Source: Segatella hominis (lineage in GTDB: Bacteria > Bacteroidota > Bacteroidia > Bacteroidales > Bacteroidaceae). From it: DNA of 64,000 bases. Positions 18,321-27,547 of the stretch are shown piece by piece; position 1 is the first letter of the stretch; each line of letters begins with the position of its first letter. The notes beneath the pieces were generated by a model, which searched no databases, had not been told where the DNA came from, and saw only the letters and a program-made list of their open reading frames with translations. The stretch is taken from NCBI RefSeq assembly GCF_019249725.2, contig NZ_CP137559.1, positions 3,681,001 through 3,745,000 of the forward strand. Reading direction: 5' to 3'. The position numbers were made by a program, and so were the translations under genes.

Positions 18321-19856
18321 TTATTCTTGATGGCTACCTTGGTTGTTGTTACCTTGGTTGCTTTCAGGGATGTTTACAGGATTATGACTTGGGTTTTCTC
18401 CCTGATTATTTCCCTGATTTCCATTACCTTTTTGATAGTTTCTGTCTCGCTGTGGGCGGTTTCCTCTTTGCTGTCTTTCTCCCTGCTGTCGATAGTCTCT
18501 CTGAGGTCTTTCTCCCTGCTGTCGATAGTCTCTCTGAGGTCTATCTCCCTGCTGTCGATTGTTTCTCTGAGGTCTATCTCCCTGCTGTCGATTATCTCTC
18601 TGAGGTCTCTGTCCGCGGTTTCGATGATCATTGCGTCGATTCTCTCTATTACCATCACGTTCCTCAGGTGCAGACGCTGTATTTGAAATATCGGCATTTG
18701 GCTGCTGTGGCGTATTTTGCTGCTGAGCATTTTCGCCATTAACAGCTTTGCTGCGATTCTTATTATTCTTTTTCTTTCGCTTCGCCTTGTCAAAACGGCT
18801 TAAGTCTGCTTCTGCAAGCAAGTCTGCAGATTTTGGTTTCTCTTTCACCTTACCATCTTCCAGTAAGCTCAAAGGCTTTTCGCCCTGACGGTTCATTGCT
18901 ATGATTTCTTGAGCTCGTTCTGCTGTAATCGTTTCGAGGTTGGAAGCCATATTCTTATCTGAAGAATAGGTGATAAGACCTGCGAGAATATCTGTCTTAA
19001 ACTGGTAGAAATCTCCATCTGCCGTTTGCAGAACAATATCCTTGGCAGGAATTTTCTTGCCTGCTTCCACATAATTATCTACCTCATAGTTGAGACAGCA
19101 TTTGAGTTTTGCACACATACCTGCCAATTTCTGAGGGTTGAGAGAAATGTCCTGGAAACGGGCTGCGTTTGTACTTACACTCACAAAGTTTTTCATCCAA
19201 GTGGCACAACAGAGTTCGCGTCCGCAAGGTCCTGTACCACCGATGCGTCCAGCTTCCTGTCTTGCTCCTATTTGTTTCATTTCGATACGCACATGGAAAG
19301 TATCTGCCAAAACCTTGATGAGTTGTCGGAAATCGACACGTTCGTCGGCAATATAATAGAAGATGGCTTTGTTGCCGTCTCCCTGATACTCCACATCGCC
19401 AATCTTCATCTTCAGTCCAAGATCTTTCGCAATCTGTCTGCTCTGGATCATGGTGCCATGCTCACGGCTCTTGGCTTCCTTGCACTTCTCGATATCTACA
19501 GGTTTGGCTATTCGATAGATGCGCTTGATGTCATCTGCAGATTTGAGATTGGCTTTCTTGATTTGCAATTTCACCAATCTTCCTGTAAGCGTTACCACGC
19601 CAATGTCATGGCCAGGACTCGCCTCCACCGCCACGATATCCCCTTTTTTCAGGTCGAGGTTGTTGACGTTGTGATAATATGCCTTTCGGGTGTTCTTAAA
19701 CTGCACTTCCACAAGGTCTGTGCTTTCGGCATTGCCAGGCACATCGGCAAGCCAGTCGTATGTGTTCAGTTGTCGGTCTTGGCGTCCTACTGCCTTGCAG
19801 CAGAGACCTCGGTCGCAACCATTCCACATTCTGAATTTCATATCCTTGTAATCCAC
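18321..19856 (-). CDS. PSP1 (RicT/YaaT-like) domain protein with repetitive basic tail
   Basis: 511-residue cytoplasmic protein. Residues about 1-310 form the PSP1 domain (GCDRGLCCKAVGRQ near 15, then CGRELCCATWMKNF near 216 and CAKLKCCLNYEVD near 248), the cysteine-rich region of YaaT/RicT-like iron-sulfur proteins that modulate RNA processing in Bacillus. From about 365 on the protein is low complexity, with an 11-residue unit RQQGERPQRDY repeated about five times and encoded by 33-bp DNA repeats. Such Arg/Gln/Asn-rich tails suggest RNA binding or condensate formation; this is inference. It sits next to gldH and holB. Start at 19856 is the first ATG after a palindrome at 19901-19925. Confidence 0.88.
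   Translation of the reverse strand: MDYKDMKFRMWNGCDRGLCCKAVGRQDRQLNTYDWLADVPGNAESTDLVEVQFKNTRKAYYHNVNNLDLKKGDIVAVEASPGHDIGVVTLTGRLVKLQIKKANLKSADDIKRIYRIAKPVDIEKCKEAKSREHGTMIQSRQIAKDLGLKMKIGDVEYQGDGNKAIFYYIADERVDFRQLIKVLADTFHVRIEMKQIGARQEAGRIGGTGPCGRELCCATWMKNFVSVSTNAARFQDISLNPQKLAGMCAKLKCCLNYEVDNYVEAGKKIPAKDIVLQTADGDFYQFKTDILAGLITYSSDKNMASNLETITAERAQEIIAMNRQGEKPLSLLEDGKVKEKPKSADLLAEADLSRFDKAKRKKKNNKNRSKAVNGENAQQQNTPQQPNADISNTASAPEERDGNRENRRNDHRNRGQRPQRDNRQQGDRPQRNNRQQGDRPQRDYRQQGERPQRDYRQQGERQQRGNRPQRDRNYQKGNGNQGNNQGENPSHNPVNIPESNQGNNNQGSHQE
18489..18653 (-). repeat. In-frame 33-bp tandem repeat in the PSP1 gene
   Basis: TCGAT anchors recur at 18489, 18522, 18555, 18588 and 18621, exactly 33 bp apart, coding an 11-residue unit. 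The middle copies are nearly identical, so copy number may differ between strains without breaking the frame. Confidence 0.85.
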
Positions 19857-19900
19857 AATAATCTGATTTTAATAATGTATAATTTTATGATATATATTGT

Positions 19901-19925
19901 ATTGTACAAATATTTTTTGTACAAT
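19901..19925. promoter_or_regulatory. Palindromic operator-like site upstream of the PSP1 gene
   Basis: ATTGTACAAA (19901-19910) is mirrored by TTTGTACAAT (19916-19925) with a 5-bp spacer, 45 bp from the PSP1 start codon. There is no U-run or coding role, so a dimeric regulator site is a reasonable guess. Confidence 0.45.
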
Positions 19926-19986
19926 GATTATTCCTTATATGGTAATTAATTGTCTTTACTGACTCTTTAGTCTGCATACCCTGCCG

Positions 19987-21144
19987 TTATTTTCTGATGA
20001 GCAATACGATGATTTTGAGAGCCAGATCGAAAAAGACAATTTTTGCATTGGCATTTTGCCCAATATCCCTTTTGCATTCATCGAAGAGGTTGAATATGTC
20101 GATGATATTAGCCTCGTTGATGAAACGGGCGAAATTCTTGGCGAAATTCTCTTCCTCTTGCGTCATGTAAATCAGTTCTTCCTGCCGGAAATTGTACATG
20201 AAGCTTTCTCTGAGCATGTGCGTGAAATAATCAAGCATACGTTTCTGTTTTTCTCGTCCGAAAGTAGCTACTACTTCGCTCCATTTCTTGAGGTCGTGGA
20301 TATTGCGCATGTAGGCAAGTCGCATGAGCATGATAAACATGTCCAGATGCTGCCTGTTCTCATTGCCGGCATTGAGTTCTTCGATAGCCGCATTCCAGTT
20401 GCCATGTGCGATGCGTGCGATGCGATGGGCATTCTCTTGCTCTAATCCTCTTCTGCTGATGAGTGCTTCTTCCATCTCTTCATCAGAAATCTTCTTGAAA
20501 TCGATTCTTTGAGTACGGCTTCTGATGGTTTCGAGGAGCAATTCCGGTTCTTCACTCACCATGATGAAGTAGGTCTTGGCAGGCGGTTCTTCCAGAAGTT
20601 TCAATATCTTGTTGGCACTCGTAATATTCATGCGCTCAGGAAGCCAGATGAGGCTTACCTTATTGCCTCCGAGTACCGACTTGAAATTGAGTTTGCGGGA
20701 GATTTCGTCAGTCTCTTCTACAGTAATGATAGCCTGCTTGTTGAAGTCTGCGTCATTTTTTCCCATTTTCCTCATCCACTGGTCGATTTGGAAGTAAGGC
20801 CCTTCGGCAAGCAATTCTCGCCACTGGGTAATGAAGTCGTCGCTGATAGGCTTGTGTTCACTTCCCATATCAGATGTTTTGATGGTAGGGAAGGTGAAAT
20901 GAAGGTCTGGATGTTCCCATTTCTTGAGCATGGCACTGGTACGGCGTTCAGCGTCTGTAGGAGTAGAAGCATTCTCTTCCATTTTTTCTCCCATCAGATA
21001 GCTGGCGAAAGCCAAAGCTACAGCCATCTTGCCGCAGCCTTTAGGACCGCAGAACATGATGGCATGAGGAATACGTTCTTCCTCCGCCATCTGCATCAGT
21101 CGTGCCCATACTTCTTTCTGACCTATTACTTCGCTAAACTTCAT
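19987..21144 (-). CDS. holB: DNA polymerase III subunit delta'
   Basis: Clamp-loader subunit of the replicative polymerase. 385 residues. The AAA+ fold begins with FSEVIGQKEVWARLMQMA and a phosphate loop GPKGCGKMA near residue 34. KLLEEPP near 183 and the RTQRIDF segment near 211 are typical of HolB. The zinc-binding cysteines seen in many delta' proteins are not present here, as often in Bacteroidetes. It is separated from the PSP1 gene by 130 bp on the same strand. Confidence 0.9.
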   Translation of the reverse strand: MKFSEVIGQKEVWARLMQMAEEERIPHAIMFCGPKGCGKMAVALAFASYLMGEKMEENASTPTDAERRTSAMLKKWEHPDLHFTFPTIKTSDMGSEHKPISDDFITQWRELLAEGPYFQIDQWMRKMGKNDADFNKQAIITVEETDEISRKLNFKSVLGGNKVSLIWLPERMNITSANKILKLLEEPPAKTYFIMVSEEPELLLETIRSRTQRIDFKKISDEEMEEALISRRGLEQENAHRIARIAHGNWNAAIEELNAGNENRQHLDMFIMLMRLAYMRNIHDLKKWSEVVATFGREKQKRMLDYFTHMLRESFMYNFRQEELIYMTQEEENFAKNFARFINEANIIDIFNLFDECKRDIGQNANAKIVFFDLALKIIVLLIRK

Positions 21145-21311
21145 ATTATAGTATTTTTTGTAGGAGTAAACTCCGTTTTCTTATTTTATATCTTTTCTAT
21201 TTAAAACGTTTAAACCGACTTCTTTTTTTTACCAATTCCTTTTATATAAAGGATTTTATTATTTAGTTCATGTTTCTAAAACGTCTTTAGCGTTTTTTTG
21301 AAATCTCTCGC

Positions 21312-22268
21312 TTAAAACAGAGTCTTTGCGATTTGTTTAACACTATCCACAGCGGAGACGGTGAAGAAATGAACATTGTTGTAACCATGCTCGAAGAGGT
21401 CTTTCACCTGAGCAGTTGTCCATTCAATGCCAAGTTCTTTTGCGTCTTCATCAGTCTTACACTTCAAGACTTCCTGTGCCAGTTCCTCTGGTATGTCGCA
21501 ATGGAAAGTCTTAGGTACAACGGTAAGCTGTGACAGTTTTGCGAAAGGCTTTATGGCAGGAATGATAGGTATGGTGATACCCATTTTCCTTGCCTTTTCC
21601 ACGAAATCATAGAATTTCTGATTGTCGTAGAAGAGTTGGGTTACAGCATAGGCTGCGCCCAATTGTTGTTTCTCCAGGAGGTGCTGCATGTCCATTTCCA
21701 GATTTGGAGCTTCTTCATGCTTCTCCGGATAGCAAGCTACGCCACAGCAGAATTTTTCTCCCGGGTGTTTGATAGGAGTACCATCCATGAAGAAGCCATC
21801 ATTGAATTGGTTGACTTGCTTCAAGAGGTCTGTAGCATGCATGTGACCATTTGCGGTCGGTGTAAACTGGCGGTCATCCTTCGCCTTGTCTCCACGCAGT
21901 ACGAGGAGATTTGAAATGCCTAAGAACTGGAGGTCGAGCAGTTCATACTCGATATCTTCCTTGCTGGCTCCACTACAAATGACATGAGGAATAACCGGAA
22001 TGTCGTATTTGTTTTGGATGGCACCTGCAATCGCAACTGTACCAGGGCGACGACGCACACGCTGGCGGGTAAGCAAACCATTGTCCAACTCTTTATAGAC
22101 AAACTCGCTGTGGTGCGTGGTGATATTTATAAATCGAGGGTTAAATTCCTTCAGGGCATCGATGGTGCGGAAGAGTGCTGCAGTACCATTTCCCTTCAAT
22201 GGAGGAAGAACCTCAAATGAAAAACCTTTCTCTTGGTCCCCGTTATTCAGAAATTCTGTTATGTTCAT
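21312..22268 (-). CDS. metF: Methylenetetrahydrofolate reductase
   Basis: Flavoprotein reducing 5,10-methylene-THF to 5-methyl-THF for methionine synthesis. The ATG at 22268 gives 318 residues beginning MNITEFLNNG, which matches the family; the frame remains open 56 codons further upstream, but that stretch is Phe/Lys-rich, overlaps the promoter and is not conserved. Motifs: FSFEVLPPLKG near residue 17 (catalytic Glu), FVTVTHHS-equivalent INITTHHSEF near 45, and VTQLFYDNQKFY near 215. A promoter lies at 22371-22402. No SAM riboswitch was recognised. Confidence 0.94.
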   Translation of the reverse strand: MNITEFLNNGDQEKGFSFEVLPPLKGNGTAALFRTIDALKEFNPRFINITTHHSEFVYKELDNGLLTRQRVRRRPGTVAIAGAIQNKYDIPVIPHVICSGASKEDIEYELLDLQFLGISNLLVLRGDKAKDDRQFTPTANGHMHATDLLKQVNQFNDGFFMDGTPIKHPGEKFCCGVACYPEKHEEAPNLEMDMQHLLEKQQLGAAYAVTQLFYDNQKFYDFVEKARKMGITIPIIPAIKPFAKLSQLTVVPKTFHCDIPEELAQEVLKCKTDEDAKELGIEWTTAQVKDLFEHGYNNVHFFTVSAVDSVKQIAKTLF

Positions 22269-22370
22269 CTTCTTTATTTCTTTTTGTAATGTAGGGTGTA
22301 ATTTGAATGTTGAATAGACTCTGAGGGCCTTACTTTTGCGGATGACAAAGCGTATAGCCCTATTTGTTTG

Positions 22371-22402
22371 CAAAAATACAAAAAAATAGGCTGAAAGACG
22401 AA
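22371..22402 (-). promoter_or_regulatory. Promoter of metF
   Basis: On the minus strand TATTTTTG (22371-22378) is a full -7 match; the -33 position reads TTCG near 22399-22402 at 20-bp spacing. Upstream (22390-22460) are A-rich quasi-repeats of about 20 bp. Confidence 0.5.
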
Positions 22403-22571
22403 AAAATAAGGAGCAAAACGAAAAAATAAAGAGCAAAAATGAAAAAATATGGGGAAAAAAGAAAGATGGACGTAATATTTTTAAGAATCATGTAATATTT
22501 GTGGAAAAATAGCGTAATAAGTATAGTTTTACAAACTATTCTAAAACAGATACAATTTAAACCTAAAAAAT

Positions 22572-24032
22572 ATGGAACAGAATCAAAATGGCTCTAAAGC
22601 CTATCTTATCTCAATTGTGATGGTCGCCGTATTGGGTGGCTTGCTCTTCGGTTATGATACCGCAGTAATTTCGGGTGCCGAAAAAGGATTGCAAGCTTTC
22701 TTCAAGGGCGCAAGTGATTTCGAATACACGGATTTCATGCACGGATTTACATCATCAAGTGCATTGATCGGTTGTATCATCGGTAGTGCTCTTTCTGGTC
22801 TCTTTGCCAGTAAGTTGGGACGTAAACGCTCGCTTATTTTTGCGGGTGTCTGCTTCTTCCTGTCTGCATGGGGATCAATGGAACCAGAGAGCTACATCCT
22901 GCCACAGGGAAAGCCTGACTGGACTTTGCTTGTCGTTTTCAACTTCTATCGTGTCTTGGGTGGTATCGGTGTAGGTATGGCTTCGGCTATTTGTCCTATG
23001 TATATTGGAGAAATCGCACCAAGTAATATACGTGGTATGCTGGTAAGTTGGAATCAATTTGCTATCATCTTCGGTCAGTTGGTGGTCTATTTTGTCAATT
23101 TCATCATTATGGGAGATCATGCTAATCCGATTTATGATGCTGCAGGTGCTATTGCCAACTGGGCTGATGCGGAATGGACTGTTGAAACGGGTTGGAGATA
23201 TATGTTCGGAAGTGAATGTGTGCCAGCCGGCTTGTTCACTTTCCTGATTTGTTTTGTTCCTGAGACTCCTCGTTATCTCGTCATGGTAGGACAGGAAGAG
23301 AAGGCTTATGGTATTCTTTCAAGAATCAATGGAAGTAATAAGGCTCATGAGATAATCCAGGATATTAAGAATACGGTAACGGTGAAGACTGAAAAGCTAT
23401 TCTCCTATGGTTTTATGTGTATCTTTGTGGGTGTTATGCTCTCTGTTTTCCAGCAGGCTGTAGGCATTAATGCCGTGCTCTATTATGCTCCTCGTATCTT
23501 CCAGGATATGGGCATGAGCAATCCGATGGTTCAGACTGTGATTATGGGTATAGTGAATATTTCATTTACTTTAGTTGCTGTATTCTATGTAGAGAAATGG
23601 GGACGTAAACCTTTGCTGATCTTCGGTTCCATCGGTATGGCAATAGGAGCACTTGGTGTGGCTTTGACCTTCGGAAATCCTTCTTTGGGAACCATCACGA
23701 TGCTCAGTATTATGGTTTATAGTGCCAGCTTCATGTTCTCTTGGGGGCCAATTGCTTGGGTGCTCATCGCAGAACTTTTCCCAAATACCATTCGTGGCGC
23801 TGCTGTTGCCATCGCAGTTGCCTTCCAGTGGATCTTCAACTTTATTGTCAGCTCAACCTTCGTTCCGCTGTTTAATATGCATTTGGTGGAAGGAGATGAT
23901 TTCGGTCATTGGTTTACCTATGGTCTTTATGGAGCCATCTGTATTTGTGCAGCCCTCTTCGTGTGGAAACTTGTGCCAGAGACAAAGGGAAAGAGTCTGG
24001 AGGATATGAGTAAACTCTGGAGAAAGGAATAA
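22572..24032 (+). CDS. Sugar porter family MFS transporter (XylE-like)
   Basis: 486-residue, 12-helix major facilitator of the sugar porter family, importing a monosaccharide with protons. Family motifs are GGLLFGYDTAVISGAEKG in helix 1, GRKRSL between helices 2 and 3, PETPRYLV after helix 6, QQAVGINAVLYYAP in helix 7, and PETKGKSLEDM after helix 12. The extended loop between helices 5 and 6 and the QQ..GIN..YYAP motif resemble xylose/H+ symporter XylE and related glucose carriers, but the substrate cannot be fixed. It is a single-gene unit ended by the terminator at 24062-24108. Confidence 0.88.
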   Translation: MEQNQNGSKAYLISIVMVAVLGGLLFGYDTAVISGAEKGLQAFFKGASDFEYTDFMHGFTSSSALIGCIIGSALSGLFASKLGRKRSLIFAGVCFFLSAWGSMEPESYILPQGKPDWTLLVVFNFYRVLGGIGVGMASAICPMYIGEIAPSNIRGMLVSWNQFAIIFGQLVVYFVNFIIMGDHANPIYDAAGAIANWADAEWTVETGWRYMFGSECVPAGLFTFLICFVPETPRYLVMVGQEEKAYGILSRINGSNKAHEIIQDIKNTVTVKTEKLFSYGFMCIFVGVMLSVFQQAVGINAVLYYAPRIFQDMGMSNPMVQTVIMGIVNISFTLVAVFYVEKWGRKPLLIFGSIGMAIGALGVALTFGNPSLGTITMLSIMVYSASFMFSWGPIAWVLIAELFPNTIRGAAVAIAVAFQWIFNFIVSSTFVPLFNMHLVEGDDFGHWFTYGLYGAICICAALFVWKLVPETKGKSLEDMSKLWRKE

Positions 24033-24061
24033 TGCTTTAAAACATTTATGATCAGTAAAAA

Positions 24062-24108
24062 GACGAGGCGCAAGCATCTTCACGATGGTTGCGCCTCTAT
24101 ACGTTTTT
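24062..24108 (+). terminator. Terminator after the MFS gene
   Basis: GAGGCGCAA (24065-24073) pairs with TTGCGCCTC (24089-24097), with five T at 24104-24108. Confidence 0.8.
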
Positions 24109-24148
24109 ATATAAGAGAGTATTAACTTTATATAAGAGAGTATTAACT
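24106..24148. repeat. 21-bp tandem duplication
   Basis: TTTATATAAGAGAGTATTAAC occurs at 24106-24126 and immediately again from 24127. It lies between the convergent MFS and lipoprotein genes. Confidence 0.8.
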
Positions 24149-24193
24149 ACGCATATATTTGATAGTTTAATTCTTTTCTTGATAATATTTTTA

Positions 24194-24844
24194 TTATTTT
24201 GATGTCGCTTTATTGCGGCAAGCAAAACTTACATATGCACCTGAATGTGTTGAATTCTTGATGTAGTTGGTCTGTGCGCCATCTACAAAGATGTAGGTAA
24301 GATAGAATGGGAAACCGATTTGCTTGGTTGACCAAACACAGCTGCCTGTATAGTAAGAGGAGGTAGTGAATACCAATACAACCTTATGCTCTTTAGCATC
24401 TGAACCGTATGTAAGATTGAGGTTGATAGGACTTGGACAAGCATAAAAATATGCTTGGTTTGTCTGACTGTTTGGTAAAACCATGTACTTTCCTGCCACA
24501 GTCTTGTCTCCTACCTTACTGATAGCTTCCTTCAATTCTGGATTAGAGATGTGCTCAGCAAGTTTCTTGATTGGGAAATTGCTGATGGTAAATGTACTAT
24601 CATTACGCATACTGAAATAGCATTCTGTCTCTACAGAATCTATCTGGTTCTTAACGTTAGCATCATTCTTGTGATCGAATAAGAGTACCAGATTAGAATA
24701 AGAACCTGCCATTTTCGTTTGGTAAGCATCTTGCTGCTCCTTTGTAAGATAGCTGTAGCCGTTATCATCTCCTGTATTACATGAAGTGAAAGTTAGTGCT
24801 GTGAGCAATACAGCAACTAAAGATAGCAATGTGATTTTTTTCAT
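24194..24844 (-). CDS. Lipoprotein, DUF4840-like
   Basis: 216-residue lipoprotein with signal peptide and lipobox FTSC (cysteine near residue 22), so it is anchored in a membrane facing the periplasm or surface. The body has a helical N-terminal part (YLTKEQQDAYQTKMAGSYSNLVLLFD) followed by alternating beta-type sequence. The opening resembles DUF4840 lipoproteins of Bacteroides, none of which has a defined function; I hold that family name loosely. It is convergent with the MFS gene and divergent from the endonuclease gene. Confidence 0.7.
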   Translation of the reverse strand: MKKITLLSLVAVLLTALTFTSCNTGDDNGYSYLTKEQQDAYQTKMAGSYSNLVLLFDHKNDANVKNQIDSVETECYFSMRNDSTFTISNFPIKKLAEHISNPELKEAISKVGDKTVAGKYMVLPNSQTNQAYFYACPSPINLNLTYGSDAKEHKVVLVFTTSSYYTGSCVWSTKQIGFPFYLTYIFVDGAQTNYIKNSTHSGAYVSFACRNKATSK

Positions 24845-25013
24845 TTTCTTATGTTTAATTGTTATTATACTATTTTCCTACCTTTATGATAAAGGTATTT
24901 AGTTACGGATATATTATTCTTTTTATTTCTATCCTATTTTATAACCCAAAAAGAACAAGAATCTTGCATTAGATAGTAGTTAATTAATGTTAATAATGTT
25001 TTTGATCTATTTT

Positions 25014-25045
25014 CTTGCTTAATTAGAAAACATTATGTACCTTTG
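25014..25045 (+). promoter_or_regulatory. Promoter of the endonuclease gene
   Basis: TACCTTTG at 25038-25045 is a full -7 match; TTG at 25014-25016 sits 21 bp upstream. The leader before the ATG is about 85 nt. Confidence 0.6.
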
Positions 25046-25134
25046 CATGTGTAATAATATGGTAGGGTAAACCTAAGCTTGTTGTTTTTCGGTAAATGAT
25101 ATTTTTAATAATTAGGTAAACTAAAATAATCAGT

Positions 25135-26034
25135 ATGAAAAAGTTAAATAAGTTTGTGTTGAAATCTCTTGCATTGCTCTTTGCATTCTCTATTGCTGTG
25201 AGTTGTGGAGAGAGCAAGTCAAACCAGAAAGTCTTGTTTGATAAGATTGTTTCTAAAGCAAGCAAGACGGCTTCTGAAATAGACAAGGTGGTTTCTGAAG
25301 CAAACCAGTCTTCCTCGAAAACAAGTGGAACTTCTGTAGCAGAAGGTAATTATGATGGTTTGGAAATTCCTGTTTATACGAGGGGCACCTTGTCGGAAAC
25401 CATCAGAAAGCGCTATTCCTATACCGTTTCTTACAATCATGAGATGAAAAATCCTAATTGGGTAGCTTGGACAATCTCTGCAGAGCATGCTTCTGGTAAA
25501 GTACAGCGTATGGCTTTTCAGGATGATGAAGATATGCCTGATCCAAAGGGCTATCTGTCTGATTATTATAATAGCGGGTATGATAGAGGTCACATGTGTC
25601 CTGCTGCTGATAATAAATGGAGTGAAAAAGCTATGGAGGATTGTTTCTTGATTACCAATATGTGTCCACAGGATAATGGTTTGAACCGTGGTATGTGGAA
25701 TAGTATTGAGCAGCAATGCCGTTCGTGGGCAGTAAAATACGGGAAGGTCTATGTGGTATGTGGTCCTATTTATCTGAACCAGCAGCATCGCAAAATAGGA
25801 AGGAATAAAGTAGTGGTTCCTGAGGCTTTCTTTAAGGTAGTCCTTCGTATGGGTGATTATCCTCAAGCTATTGGCTTTATCTGTAGGAACCAATCTCAGA
25901 AAGGAAGGAAAAAGACAGACTTTGTCAATTCTATCGATGAAGTTGAGCGAATTACGGGATACGATTTCTTCTCTAAATTGCCTGATAATATAGAGAATAA
26001 GGTGGAAGCCAAAGCGGATATGAATGAATGGTAG
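25135..26034 (+). CDS. DNA/RNA non-specific endonuclease lipoprotein
   Basis: 299-residue exported nuclease of the NUC1/beta-beta-alpha-metal family that degrades DNA and RNA, probably for nucleotide scavenging. The lipobox AVSC gives a lipidated cysteine near residue 24, followed by a Ser/Lys-rich linker (30-70). The catalytic motif YDRGHMCPAADNKW is near residue 150, with the histidine base, and the metal-ligand asparagine is in NMCPQDNGLNRGMWNSIE near 185. It is a single-gene unit, ended by the hairpin at 26126-26160. Confidence 0.93.
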   Translation: MKKLNKFVLKSLALLFAFSIAVSCGESKSNQKVLFDKIVSKASKTASEIDKVVSEANQSSSKTSGTSVAEGNYDGLEIPVYTRGTLSETIRKRYSYTVSYNHEMKNPNWVAWTISAEHASGKVQRMAFQDDEDMPDPKGYLSDYYNSGYDRGHMCPAADNKWSEKAMEDCFLITNMCPQDNGLNRGMWNSIEQQCRSWAVKYGKVYVVCGPIYLNQQHRKIGRNKVVVPEAFFKVVLRMGDYPQAIGFICRNQSQKGRKKTDFVNSIDEVERITGYDFFSKLPDNIENKVEAKADMNEW

Positions 26035-26125
26035 TTGATAATCAGTTGCATATAGCAGATGTCTATAGTAGATCATCAATAGCTATCGGATAAATCAGTA
26101 TCTGAAAAATAGAATGATAATAAAA

Positions 26126-26160
26126 CAAAAAAGACTTCCAAAAAAATGGAAGTCTTTTTT
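26126..26160. terminator. Bidirectional terminator
   Basis: AAAAAAGACTTCCA and TGGAAGTCTTTTTT form a perfect stem around six A. It can stop both the endonuclease transcript and the tRNA-Lys transcript from the other strand. Confidence 0.85.
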
Positions 26161-26167
26161 AGGATTG

Positions 26168-26240
26168 TGACTCGCATGGGGCTCGAACCCATGACCCCAA
26201 CATTAAAAGTGTTGTGCTCTACCAGCTGAGCTAGCGAGTC
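26168..26240 (-). tRNA. tRNA-Lys(TTT)
   Basis: 73-nt cloverleaf on the minus strand. The acceptor stem is GACTCGC/GCGAGTC, the D arm contains AGCTCAGCTGGTAGAGC, the anticodon loop is CTTTTAA (anticodon TTT) and the T arm is GGGTTCGAGCCC. CCA is not encoded. It has its own promoter at 26272-26303. Confidence 0.97.
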
Positions 26241-26271
26241 AATCTCCAACTTTATGTTTCAAAAGCGAGTG

Positions 26272-26303
26272 CAAAGGTATAGCTTTTTTTTGAATCCACC
26301 AAA
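26272..26303 (-). promoter_or_regulatory. Promoter of tRNA-Lys
   Basis: On the minus strand TTTG (26300-26303) and TACCTTTG (26272-26279) are 20 bp apart. The predicted start is about 28 nt before the tRNA. Confidence 0.75.
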
Positions 26304-26357
26304 TAAAAAGCAGATTTTTTGTAAAAAACTCGCGTTTTTCTCGTTTTTCTTTACTTT

Positions 26358-27500
26358 TTATTTCTCAGAAGGCACTTTGGCAGGCGTTTTCAGTTCATTG
26401 GCGGCTTCTTCCGGAGTCTGGTAGTTTTCATAATGAGGCTTCTCTCTGGTCACATATCTTTGCCAATAGGCGATGAGAAGTGTGGTAAGAGGAAGGGCTA
26501 CAATCAAGCCAATGAATCCTAATAAAGCACCCCATACAGAAAGACTCAAGAGCAAAATGGCAGGATTTAGTCCCATTGCCTTACCCATAATCTTAGGTGT
26601 CACCACCATGTCGGTTATAATCTGTACTACACAGAATACCAGGAAGGCTAATCCGAAGACCAACCAGAAGTTCTGGCCCGTATCTGCTGCCTTGAGCATG
26701 GCAAGGAAGGCGGTAGGGATGAGTGCAAAGGTGTGGAGGTATGGTACTAAGTCCATGATTCCTATCAGAATGCCCAAACCTATAGCCATTGGAAATCCGA
26801 TAATCGTAAATCCGATACAGAACATGATGCCCATACATAATGCCACCATTCCCTGACCACGAATATAGTTATTCATTTCGCGTTCTACATCCTTCATCAG
26901 TTCGTGCCAGAAAGGACGGCTCTTTTTAGGGAAGATGCGTATCCAATTGGCGGTAAGGGTCTCATAATCGAGCAGGATAAAGAACATATATAATAATGTA
27001 ATCATCGAAGCGATGATACTCAGAATGATATTTGCAGTTTGTCCTACTACGGAGAAAACCTTAGGCATGGCACTCTTAATGGCATCGGAAAAATCCTTGC
27101 TCTTCATGAATTTCTCTATTTGCCCCTGATTTTCCTGTATCCAGTCCTTGATGAGTGCTGTGAGGTTGTTGGTATGAGTAGTCTGGTGCAACCACTTAGT
27201 CAGCACATCGCCCAGTTTGTCAAACTGGTCAATCATAGGAGGAATAATCATCCAGATAACTCCACCGATGACACCAATGGCAAGCAACATGGCTATGATG
27301 ATAGACAAAGCTCTCACCTTAACGTGCAACTTGTTTTCTATGAATTTGACTACAGGATAAAGTAAGTAAGCGAAAAACCAAGCGATGAAGAATGGTAAGA
27401 GTACGCTGCTTAAATAGTTGGTAGCAAAGAGCACAGCCCCTATTATGAGCACAATGCCTGTCCAACGGATAAATTTGTCAAATGTAATTTCCTTTGCCAT
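26358..27500 (-). CDS. AI-2E family transporter (PerM/YdiK type)
   Basis: 380-residue inner-membrane protein with about eight helices, in pfam AI-2E transporter family. The family spans putative autoinducer-2 exporters, Na+/H+ antiporters and permeases, so the substrate is open. Visible features are LLPFFIAWFFAYLLYPVV near residue 30, the helical region 95-140, and VVTPKIMGKAMGLNPAILLLSL near 310, the most conserved stretch of the family. It follows tdk by 47 bp and is probably transcribed with it. Confidence 0.88.
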   Translation of the reverse strand: MAKEITFDKFIRWTGIVLIIGAVLFATNYLSSVLLPFFIAWFFAYLLYPVVKFIENKLHVKVRALSIIIAMLLAIGVIGGVIWMIIPPMIDQFDKLGDVLTKWLHQTTHTNNLTALIKDWIQENQGQIEKFMKSKDFSDAIKSAMPKVFSVVGQTANIILSIIASMITLLYMFFILLDYETLTANWIRIFPKKSRPFWHELMKDVEREMNNYIRGQGMVALCMGIMFCIGFTIIGFPMAIGLGILIGIMDLVPYLHTFALIPTAFLAMLKAADTGQNFWLVFGLAFLVFCVVQIITDMVVTPKIMGKAMGLNPAILLLSLSVWGALLGFIGLIVALPLTTLLIAYWQRYVTREKPHYENYQTPEEAANELKTPAKVPSEK

Positions 27501-27547
27501 AAGTATTATATAATAATGTAGAGTTAGGCATGATTCCTTGGAGAATT

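Noticed and set aside
21240..21330. Riboswitch or tRNA in the holB-metF gap
   Set aside because: AT-rich sequence with no stable fold or recognisable motif.
22269..22436. N-terminal extension of metF to 22436
   Set aside because: Extra 56 residues are Phe-rich, not conserved in MetF, and contain the likely promoter; ATG at 22268 matches the family start.
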